This document shows, piece after piece, positions 1-5,811 of a DNA stretch of 6,604 nt. How positions within the stretch are numbered: position 1 is the stretch's first letter; each line of letters begins with the position of its first letter. Location of the stretch: contig JAAZDU010000320.1 in the NCBI GenBank assembly GCA_012512665.1, positions 1 through 6,604 on the forward strand, read 5' to 3'. The translations under genes and the position numbers were made by a program. Below the pieces are notes generated by a model. That model had not been told where the DNA came from. It searched no databases and worked only from the letters and a program-made list of their open reading frames with translations. Source of the DNA: Bacillota bacterium (GTDB taxonomy: Bacteria; Bacillota; Dethiobacteria; DTU022; JAAZDU01).

Positions 1-138
1 AGACAATATTTGCTTACCTTATTCTACATTCTACAACAAAACAATAATAAAGAAAAGGTATCTTACACCCCCAGATCTTAAAACAAATATGCATGAAATG
101 CCGTCAGCTTTGGTGCCCTTCATTATCGCGGCAAAACC

Positions 139-164
139 GGGGAGAAAATATAAATTTTCTCCCC
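139..164 (-). terminator. perfect 11-bp inverted repeat downstream of the operon, possible terminator
   Basis: GGGGAGAAAAT (139-149) and ATTTTCTCCCC (154-164) form a perfect 11-bp stem around a 4-base loop, about 100 bases past the last stop codon. It could end the minus-strand transcript. It lacks a good U-run on either side: on the minus strand the stem is followed by GGTTTTGCC. It is therefore not a textbook intrinsic terminator and could instead be an RNA-stabilising 3' stem-loop or a protein-binding site. Confidence 0.4.
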
Positions 165-172
165 TAGCCACA

Positions 173-213
173 CTTTAACAGCTTGGTAAAGCTCTTTAAC
201 AAGCTTAGTAAAG
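173..213. repeat. imperfect tandem direct repeat, period 21
   Basis: CTTTAACAGCTTGGTAAAG (173-191) recurs as CTTTAACAAGCTTAGTAAAG (194-213) with one inserted base and one substitution. It lies between the last gene and the 139-164 stem-loop. Confidence 0.6.
180..205. repeat. imperfect inverted repeat downstream of the operon
   Basis: AGCTTG (180-185) pairs with CAAGCT (200-205), and inside it TAAAG (187-191) pairs with CTTTA (194-198), with one G-A mismatch between the two stems. It is symmetrical enough to be an operator-like site or a 3' stem-loop of the transcript. It overlaps the direct repeats described separately. Confidence 0.4.
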
Positions 214-217
214 TAAA

Positions 218-244
218 CAGTAAGCACTGGGCAGTAAGCACTGG
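218..244. repeat. exact 13-base tandem direct repeat, period 14
   Basis: CAGTAAGCACTGG occurs at 218-230 and again at 232-244, separated by a single G. It starts 19 bases past the stop codon of the iron-sulfur subunit gene in the direction of transcription. It looks like a slippage duplication or a paired binding site. Confidence 0.75.
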
Positions 245-262
245 TTTCTATATAATACCTCA

Positions 263-1843
263 TTAGCCTATTGCTTCTGCCAAAATTTCTGAAATATCTT
301 TTACAACAATCTTACCTTCAAGGTTTTCTGACTTGATGGCATCTTCAAACATTGTTAAACATATAGGGCATGAAACAGCCAATATATCAGCACCTGTTTC
401 GTAAGCTTCTCTCACTCTCTGTCTGCTGGGACTATTTACTCCACCAGCTAAGTCAGTTACATAGTTTCCTCCCCCGCCACCACAACAGAAGGAGTTGTCT
501 TTAATACGATCCATTTCAACAATCTTTAGACCTGGAATTGCAGCCAAGATCTCCCTTGGGGCTTCATATTCATTGTTGTATCTACCTAAAAAACAAGAAT
601 CGTGGAATGTAACTTTACTAGCTGCATTTTTAGTAATTATTATCTTGTTATTTTTTATCAAATCTCTTAAAAGCTGAGTGTAGTGCTGAACTTCGTATTC
701 TCCTCCTTCTGCAGCAGGGTAATCATTTTTAAAAGTATTATATGAATGTGGGGAAAGGGTAACTATTTTTTTTACCTGGCTTGCGTTAAATGTTTTAATA
801 TTTTTTTGAGAAACATCTTCAAATAATCCTTTTTCCCCCATCCTTAATACATCATTACCATCTGAAATTTCTTTTTCACCAAGAATACCAAAAGAAACAT
901 TGGCCTTAGACAACACCTTTGCCAGGCTCTTAGTTATGTTTATAGCCCTTGTATCGTAGGAACCTGTGCAACCTACATAAAACAGATATTCATGTTTCTC
1001 AGCATTAAAAGTATTAACTTTCATCTCATTTGCCCATTTTGCTCTGTTATGCGGCATCATACCCCAGGGGTTTCCTGTTCTAAAAATATTTTCTAAAAAA
1101 TCGCGAATGGCTGGAGGAGTATACCCTTTTTCGATAGCTTCAGATTTTAATGTTTCCATAGTTTTACTGGACTGCTGCAGATCAATAGGGCAGACAACAT
1201 CACATCTTCGGCAATTCACACAACGGAAAATGCCACCTTCAAAGCCTTGCTTGGCACGGTCACACTCATCCTTAGGGTGGTTGGCATACTTTGCAATTCG
1301 TACACTTAAGTGAGGCCCTATAAACTCATAATCAGTAGAAAAAACAGGGCAAGCAGAGTTACACACCAAACAGTCAATACATGCTAAATACCAATCCCTA
1401 AAAAAAGCAACTTCTTCTGGATCCATGACTTCAGGAATATTATCCAGGGAAAACTCTCCGTTGTGTCTATCGTAATGAATACCAATACTTTTCATCTTCT
1501 CAACTTCAATGGTCCTATCAATTACTAAATCTTTTATGACGCGGTAATGAGGCAAAGGTTCTATTAGCAACTTACCTTCGTCGACAACACTTTTGACATC
1601 AATAAGGCAGGCGCTACCGGGTCTTTTATTTACCATAAGTCCGCAAAGACCACAGTTCCATAGTCTGCAATCCCAAGTAAAAGATAAAGTAGCATCTATT
1701 TTGTCTTGAATGTAGCGTATAACATCTAAAATTTTCATTTTGTCAAACTGGAAAGGAACTTCGTAATTATCATAATACGGTTCCTTATCAGTACTGGGAT
1801 CAAACCTGTATACCTTCACTTGTAAAATTTGTTGATTACTCAT
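263..1843 (-). CDS. FrdB-type iron-sulfur protein fused to CCG (HdrB-like) domain, thiol:fumarate reductase TfrB-like subunit
   Basis: A 526-residue electron-transfer subunit. Residues 1-110 form a plant-type [2Fe-2S] domain with C59, C64, C67 and C79, the same spacing as SdhB. Residues 150-225 carry CIDCLVCNSACP (C155, C158, C161, C165) and CVNCRRCDVVCP (C208, C211, C214, C218). C211 sits where SdhB has Ile in its [3Fe-4S] site, so two [4Fe-4S] clusters are predicted. Residues 285-526 are an HdrB-like CCG domain. The second motif is intact (C417, C453-C454, C492, C495). The first keeps only C292, with S327-D328 for the CC pair and S364/S367 for the final CxxC. Methanogen TfrB has this FrdB-HdrB fusion and takes electrons from CoM-SH/CoB-SH; a bacterium would need another thiol or a protein donor. 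No membrane segment is seen, and no membrane-anchor gene is in the window. The ATG start has GGAGG 7 bases upstream. The gene is the last of the operon. Confidence 0.92.
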   Translation of the reverse strand: MSNQQILQVKVYRFDPSTDKEPYYDNYEVPFQFDKMKILDVIRYIQDKIDATLSFTWDCRLWNCGLCGLMVNKRPGSACLIDVKSVVDEGKLLIEPLPHYRVIKDLVIDRTIEVEKMKSIGIHYDRHNGEFSLDNIPEVMDPEEVAFFRDWYLACIDCLVCNSACPVFSTDYEFIGPHLSVRIAKYANHPKDECDRAKQGFEGGIFRCVNCRRCDVVCPIDLQQSSKTMETLKSEAIEKGYTPPAIRDFLENIFRTGNPWGMMPHNRAKWANEMKVNTFNAEKHEYLFYVGCTGSYDTRAINITKSLAKVLSKANVSFGILGEKEISDGNDVLRMGEKGLFEDVSQKNIKTFNASQVKKIVTLSPHSYNTFKNDYPAAEGGEYEVQHYTQLLRDLIKNNKIIITKNAASKVTFHDSCFLGRYNNEYEAPREILAAIPGLKIVEMDRIKDNSFCCGGGGGNYVTDLAGGVNSPSRQRVREAYETGADILAVSCPICLTMFEDAIKSENLEGKIVVKDISEILAEAIG

Positions 1844-1850
1844 GATTATA

Positions 1851-1855
1851 CCTCC
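1851..1855 (-). promoter_or_regulatory. ribosome binding site of the iron-sulfur CCG subunit
   Basis: GGAGG on the minus strand, 7 bases before the ATG at 1843, inside the 30-base gap after the flavoprotein stop. It supports MSNQQILQ as the N-terminus. Confidence 0.8.
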
Positions 1856-1873
1856 ATTTCATTTATTATTTGC

Positions 1874-3649
1874 CTAAGCCCTAGTTGTTTGATAAGGAAC
1901 ATCAACTTTTTCGACCTTAAACTCTCCAGGTTTAATTTCATCATAAACAATTGGCTCTTTAGAAATTATAAGCCTATCATTCTCTAGTCTTTGAACAGTT
2001 TCCACCGCCCAGTTGTCGTTATCCCCACTCGGAAAATGATCAGGATAATCTTCTCTGTAATGAGATTCCCTTGACTCTGTTCTATAAAGCGCCCCTTCTG
2101 TAATAACCAGGGCTAACTGTGCCATGCTGCTAATTTCAATAGCTTCCATCCATTCGTTATTCATAATACGAGACTTTCCGTAGGTAAAAAGTTCGTTTTC
2201 TTTTGACTTGATTTCTGTAAATTGTTTTAAAGCCTCTTTCAAGCCCTGTTCATTGCGCAGGGGGCCTACCAGTTCCATCATTAAATCTTGTATTTTCTCT
2301 TTGAGCTTTCTTGGGTGATACCCTTTTTCTCGCTTCAACGGAGCAAAAACCCTTTCTTTCTCGTCATTCAACATCTCCTCTTCTACTTTTCCATAGTCAA
2401 CTTGTTTGGCTCTCTCCGCAGCTTTTGCTCCGGCTATTTTACCAAAAACCAGGCACTCTGCCTGTGCATTTCCTCCCAATCTGTTGGCACCATGAATCCC
2501 TGAAGTTATCTCTCCAGCAGCATAAAGACCAGGCAAATTTGTTTCACAAAATTCATTTATGCGAACGCCTCCGTTTTGAAAAAGTGCCGTGGGTTTAACT
2601 TCATAGGGCTCAAGAAAATCGCCCACTTTATCTCCATATATCTCCCTTAAGCAGAAAAGAAAATAGGGTTGATATTTTGCACGTTTTACTTTTTCTTCTG
2701 GGGTGATGCGGGTTAAATCCACCAGCACTCCACCTCTTTTACCTCCCCTGCCTTCTTTAATTTCTTTAGCAATGGAAACTGTCATTCTTGCTCTTGTAGA
2801 TTTCTCCATCCAAACGGGATCATATTTTTTCATAAATCTCTCACCAAGACTGTTAAATAGATAGCCTTCCTTGGCTTTTGGCGTTCCTCCCAGCGTATAT
2901 CCGTCAGCGCTTCCATCTTGAATAATTCCCAGTGGAATGTACTGCATAAACTCCATGTTAGCTAATTCAGCACCTGCTTTTAAAGCCATGATAAACCCAT
3001 CGCCGGTATTCAATCTTGCGCAAGCTCCTCTATTGTATATTTTGGAGGTTCCTCCGGTAGCAAGGACAGTTGCTTTCGCCTGGACAAAGATAAATTCCCC
3101 GGTTTTCATATCAATGGCTGTGGCACCAATAACTTCGTTTTCTATATTTTTTATTAAAGCTGTTGTATGGACAAAGAAGTGAAAATCAACCCCTCTTAAT
3201 AAAGCCTGTTCAAACAAAACATGTGGAGTCCTGTTACCTGAGCCTTTCCCAGCTGCTTGCACCAACCTTGGGAACCTGTGCCCACCTTCGCGAACTGCAA
3301 TATAATGGGTAGAAATATCTCTGGCCCAAAGCATGCCCCACTTTTCCAATTCTTTAACACGGTTAGGCGCATCTTCAACCAGAATTCTCACTAATTTTTG
3401 ATTATTTAAATAAGCAGCACCTAGAACTGTATCCTCAAAGTGTTGTTGAGGCGTCCCTGAATCTCCACCCATAGCTGCTGCGGTAAAAGCGGCCATCACA
3501 CTGGCGCCACCAGGTATATTACCCTTTGCCAATAATGTTACTTTAACACCTTTTTCTCTTGCTTCAATGGCAGCCCTTAAACCCGCATTCCCGGCTCCAA
3601 TGACTAGGACATCGGTTTGCAGAACCTTATCTACTCGGTCTTTCCACAT
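1874..3649 (-). CDS. FAD-dependent fumarate reductase/succinate dehydrogenase flavoprotein homologue (FrdA/TfrA-like)
   Basis: A 591-residue FAD flavoprotein. Seen: an N-terminal Rossmann motif VLVIGAGNAGLRAA (G18, G20, G23), ATGG (197-200), ELANMEFMQYIP (228-239), a second FAD segment NLPGLYAAGEITSGIHGANR with R390, and the C-terminal helical domain with ESRESHYREDYP. Canonical family members reduce fumarate or oxidise succinate at an FAD fed by an iron-sulfur subunit. Here the QYHPTG histidine is I238, the HYTMGG histidine is L356, and the following Thr-Glu pair is absent, although R390 and an arginine at about 288 remain. No histidine sits at the covalent-FAD position (GGASVMAA), so FAD is probably bound non-covalently. 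There is no signal peptide or Tat motif, which points to the cytoplasm. The ATG start has AGGGAGG 8 bases upstream. The gene is followed after 30 bases by its FrdB-CCG partner. Fold and pairing are confident; fumarate as substrate is uncertain. Confidence 0.9.
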   Translation of the reverse strand: MWKDRVDKVLQTDVLVIGAGNAGLRAAIEAREKGVKVTLLAKGNIPGGASVMAAFTAAAMGGDSGTPQQHFEDTVLGAAYLNNQKLVRILVEDAPNRVKELEKWGMLWARDISTHYIAVREGGHRFPRLVQAAGKGSGNRTPHVLFEQALLRGVDFHFFVHTTALIKNIENEVIGATAIDMKTGEFIFVQAKATVLATGGTSKIYNRGACARLNTGDGFIMALKAGAELANMEFMQYIPLGIIQDGSADGYTLGGTPKAKEGYLFNSLGERFMKKYDPVWMEKSTRARMTVSIAKEIKEGRGGKRGGVLVDLTRITPEEKVKRAKYQPYFLFCLREIYGDKVGDFLEPYEVKPTALFQNGGVRINEFCETNLPGLYAAGEITSGIHGANRLGGNAQAECLVFGKIAGAKAAERAKQVDYGKVEEEMLNDEKERVFAPLKREKGYHPRKLKEKIQDLMMELVGPLRNEQGLKEALKQFTEIKSKENELFTYGKSRIMNNEWMEAIEISSMAQLALVITEGALYRTESRESHYREDYPDHFPSGDNDNWAVETVQRLENDRLIISKEPIVYDEIKPGEFKVEKVDVPYQTTRA

Positions 3650-3797
3650 TATTTTATCCTCCCTCTTTCTTAGTCTTTAATGCAGCTGTATTCATCATTG
3701 TTTCCGCACATTAGCTAAAGAAATAATATGTCATTTGGTTTAAAAGAATTAAATAGTGTAACACCTCCTCCTCTTCATAAACAAACAACTACAAATG
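3650..3797 (-). other. 148-base gap between dehydrogenase and flavoprotein genes, with an orphan Shine-Dalgarno-like tract
   Basis: This is the largest internal gap in the block. Besides the flavoprotein ribosome binding site it holds AAGAGGAGGAGG (3775-3764), an almost ideal Shine-Dalgarno tract with no proper gene behind it. A GTG at 3764 opens a 17-codon frame (VLHYLILLNQMTYYFFS, stop TAA at 3711-3713), but the best pairing lies too close to it. A weak imperfect hairpin (TAATGTGC against GCTGCATTA, about 3682-3713) is also present. There is no convincing -35/-10 pair and no clear intrinsic terminator, so whether the last two genes have their own promoter cannot be decided. Confidence 0.45.
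3658..3664 (-). promoter_or_regulatory. ribosome binding site of the flavoprotein gene
   Basis: AGGGAGG on the minus strand, 8 bases before the ATG at 3649. It supports MWKDRVDK as the true N-terminus of the flavoprotein. Confidence 0.8.
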
Positions 3798-4868
3798 TTA
3801 CAAATTATGTGCAATGGCCTGCGTCATCTCCATTGTTGAAGCTGTGCCACCCATATCCCTGGTACGAACTTTTCCTTCAGCTAAAACTGCAGAAACTCCT
3901 GCTTCAATGCGCTTTGCTTTTTCATTTTCCCCTAGCCACTCCAACATCATCTGAGCAGCTAATATGCTGGCAATTGGGTTAATAATTCCCTTCCCTTCGT
4001 ACTTAGGTACAGAGCCATGAGCTGGTTCAAAAACAGCAAGGGAATCTCCTATATTAGCACTGGGAACAAACCCTAATCCTCCAACCAGCGAAGCCGCTTC
4101 ATCAGAAAGAATGTCGCCAAACAAATTAGTCGTTACCATGACATCATATTCAGCGGGATCCTTTATCAACCACATAGCTGCTGCATCAACATTTTGTTCA
4201 TTCGCTGTTATCTCAGGGTAACGGCTTGAAATATCTTTAAATACCTTAAGAAAAAGGCCATCAGTAACGCGCAAAACATTGGCTTTATGAATACAAGTTA
4301 CCTTATTCCTATTATGTTTACGGGCATATTTAAAAGCTTCCTCAATGATACGGCTACTAGCTTTGGGTGTAATAACACGTAAAGAAATAGCGGCATCATC
4401 TGATAACTCTTTCAAAGATTTGTAACGGTCATCTTTTTCTGCTAATTGTTTTAAGACTCCTGGTATTCCCTCAAACTCAATTCCCTTGTAAAGTCCTTCC
4501 GTATTTTCACGAAAAATTACAAAATCTAAACCCTCTTTATAATTAACAGGATTTCCTTCAAAGGTTTTATAGCGGCGGACACCCATATATAAATCAAAAT
4601 GCTGCCTTATTTTAATAATAGGGCTTTTGTATCCCTTTACAAAAGGGCGCGATGTAATTGCTCCCAGCATAGCACAATCGCAATTAGACAAAGCTTCCAA
4701 TGTTTTTGGAGGAAGCGGATCCCTGTACTTCTCCCAGCAGGACCATCCAATTTCAGCTTCGATATATTCAGCATCAAAGTCTAAGTGCTCCAAAACTAAC
4801 TTTGTCGAAGTTATAACTTCTTTCCCTACGCCATCTCCAGGCATCCAGGTAACGGTGTACTTGGCCAT
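3798..4868 (-). CDS. isocitrate/isopropylmalate dehydrogenase family protein, probably acting on a substituted malate or isocitrate
   Basis: A 356-residue metal-dependent NAD(P)+ oxidative decarboxylase (2-hydroxyacid to 2-oxoacid plus CO2). Seen: GDGVGKEV near the N-terminus; malate-backbone arginines R88, R98 and R120; catalytic Y127 and K195; metal-ligand aspartates D228, D252 and D256 within NLFGDILSDEAA; and the cofactor loop HGSVPKYEGKGIINP (H284-P298). K289 and Y290 match the NADP-type residues K344/Y345 of E. coli Icd, but the C-terminal RTRDMGG replaces the Y391/R395 region, so cofactor choice is ambiguous. In the substrate helix (KSPIIKIRQHFDLY, 81-94), Ser113 of Icd is kept (S82) but Asn115 is replaced by I84. 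This favours a hydrophobic side chain, as in isopropylmalate or D-malate/tartrate dehydrogenases. The ATG start has AGGAGG 7 bases upstream. The gene lies 11 bases after the lyase gene. The family is certain; an annotation as isocitrate dehydrogenase should be treated cautiously. Confidence 0.93.
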   Translation of the reverse strand: MAKYTVTWMPGDGVGKEVITSTKLVLEHLDFDAEYIEAEIGWSCWEKYRDPLPPKTLEALSNCDCAMLGAITSRPFVKGYKSPIIKIRQHFDLYMGVRRYKTFEGNPVNYKEGLDFVIFRENTEGLYKGIEFEGIPGVLKQLAEKDDRYKSLKELSDDAAISLRVITPKASSRIIEEAFKYARKHNRNKVTCIHKANVLRVTDGLFLKVFKDISSRYPEITANEQNVDAAAMWLIKDPAEYDVMVTTNLFGDILSDEAASLVGGLGFVPSANIGDSLAVFEPAHGSVPKYEGKGIINPIASILAAQMMLEWLGENEKAKRIEAGVSAVLAEGKVRTRDMGGTASTMEMTQAIAHNL

Positions 4869-4875
4869 TTTATTT

Positions 4876-4882
4876 CCTCCTA
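4876..4882 (-). promoter_or_regulatory. ribosome binding site of the dehydrogenase overlapping the lyase stop codon
   Basis: TAGGAGG on the minus strand, with the TAG stop codon of the lyase gene forming its first three bases. AGGAGG is 7 bases from the ATG of the dehydrogenase. A ribosome terminating on the lyase would stand on this site, which suggests translational coupling and a fixed stoichiometry of the two enzymes. Confidence 0.85.
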
Positions 4883-5749
4883 AACCTGGTATTTTTTCTC
4901 CCAGCTTCGAACTTCATCAACATCGACAAGTTCATACAATTTATCAAACAAAAACATGTTAGAAATATAGTCTCTTGTGGTACCTTTTTCTCTAAGCTCC
5001 ATCATCAATTCAGACACTGCTTTTGCTATGACGCGAATAGCAGCATTGGGGTAAATAACAATACTGTATCCAATATCTTCGAGTTCCTTAGCTGACAATA
5101 AAGGGGTTTTGCCACCTTCCACCATGTTAGCCAACAAAGGAACACTTAGGGAGCTGGTTATTTTTTTCATCTCTTCCACTGTCCTTGGGGCTTCAACAAA
5201 AATAATATCAGCCCCGGCTTCTTGATAAGCAATTGCTCTCTCTATAGCTTTATCCAGGCCTTCAATAGCAATAGCATCGGTGCGGGCCATAATCATCAGG
5301 TCTTCATCAAGGCGGCTATCCACAGCAGCTTTAATCTTAGCAATCATCTCTTCTTTAGGTACAATCTCTTTTCCCGCCAAGTGCCCACATCGTTTAGGAA
5401 ACACCTGGTCTTCTATCTGGACACAGCTAACTCCAGCTTTTTCAAATTCTTTAACCGTGCGAATAACATTTAGTGCATTCCCATAGCCCGTATCGATATC
5501 TGCAACCACTGGAATATTTACTGCTTCCACAATATAAGCAGCTTTCTGTACCATTTCAGTCATAGTGATAAACCCCATGTCGGGCATACCAAGAGTAGTA
5601 TAGGAAACACCTCCGCCGGTAACATAGACCGCCTCAAAACCACTTTTCTCAATTATTTTGGCCACCAAAGCATCTGCAGCACCCGGCGCAACTAATATCT
5701 CCGGTTGTTTTAAACGCTCCTTTAACTGTAAATTACGTGAGCTCACCAT
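4880..5749 (-). CDS. isocitrate lyase/PEP mutase superfamily C-C lyase, 2-methylisocitrate lyase-like
   Basis: A 289-residue TIM-barrel lyase, close in length to PrpB (about 296). Seen: TGGGVS (44-49), LGMPDMG with D57, ADIDTGYGN with the metal-site aspartates D84 and D86, IEDQ (E113), the loop KRCGH (K119, C121, H123) that carries the catalytic cysteine of (methyl)isocitrate lyases, MARTDA (R156), FVEA, and NMVEGGKTP (N208, E211). PrpB cleaves 2-methylisocitrate to pyruvate and succinate; relatives cleave 2,3-dimethylmalate or oxaloacetate. The KRCGH loop separates it from PEP mutases. The FVEA and NMVEGGKTP segments differ from E. coli PrpB (FPEA, NITEFGATP), so the substrate is open. The start is set at the ATG of MVSSRN: TAGGAGG lies 4 bases before it, while an ATG six codons upstream (5767) has no ribosome binding site and would place that motif inside the gene. 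GTG at 5746 is an alternative. The downstream dehydrogenase follows after 11 bases, so the two are surely co-transcribed. Confidence 0.93.
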   Translation of the reverse strand: MVSSRNLQLKERLKQPEILVAPGAADALVAKIIEKSGFEAVYVTGGGVSYTTLGMPDMGFITMTEMVQKAAYIVEAVNIPVVADIDTGYGNALNVIRTVKEFEKAGVSCVQIEDQVFPKRCGHLAGKEIVPKEEMIAKIKAAVDSRLDEDLMIMARTDAIAIEGLDKAIERAIAYQEAGADIIFVEAPRTVEEMKKITSSLSVPLLANMVEGGKTPLLSAKELEDIGYSIVIYPNAAIRVIAKAVSELMMELREKGTTRDYISNMFLFDKLYELVDVDEVRSWEKKYQV

Positions 5750-5753
5750 TAAG

Positions 5754-5760
5754 CCTCCTA
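5754..5760 (-). promoter_or_regulatory. ribosome binding site that decides the lyase start
   Basis: TAGGAGG on the minus strand, 4 bases before the ATG at 5749 (7 before the adjacent GTG at 5746). It lies inside the longer open frame that begins with ATG at 5767. The bases before that upstream ATG are only A- and T-rich, with no purine motif, so the shorter protein is preferred. Confidence 0.8.
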
Positions 5761-5811
5761 ACTCCATTTTTTTAAAAACAAAAGGTTAAAACTATTTTTT
5801 TCGCTTAACAT

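Larger units (their letters stand above)
1..262. other. 262-base non-coding 3' region of the operon
   Basis: No credible gene was seen on either strand. Apart from the repeats and stem-loops listed separately, positions 1-138 are plain AT-rich sequence with a small GCAT-gaa-ATGC palindrome at 91-101. No tRNA, riboswitch or clear promoter could be recognised. What follows to the left of the window is unknown. Confidence 0.5.

Noticed and set aside
218..244. Tandem repeat as the start of a CRISPR array
   Set aside because: Only two 13-base units with a single base between them; no spacers and no cas genes.
3196..3378. Second minus-strand frame inside the flavoprotein gene
   Set aside because: It is out of frame with a well-conserved flavoprotein region and shows no family features of its own.
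3650..3797. Promoter for the redox genes (TATTAT at about 3722-3727 on the minus strand)
   Set aside because: The -10-like hexamer has no acceptable -35 hexamer at 16-18 bases, and such AT-rich matches are expected by chance here.
3728..3982. Plus-strand frame of 84 codons spanning the internal gap
   Set aside because: It overlaps the end of the dehydrogenase gene, its sequence is low-complexity and family-less, and no ribosome binding site was found.
495..5486. Plus-strand open frames inside the genes (for example 495-677, 2288-2598, 4627-4962, 5222-5486)
   Set aside because: All lie antisense to well-supported genes, show no recognisable family and no ribosome binding sites; they are shadows.
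5750..5767. ATG at 5767 as start of the lyase gene (six extra residues MELGGL)
   Set aside because: No ribosome binding site precedes it, and the extra codons contain the TAGGAGG that serves the ATG at 5749.
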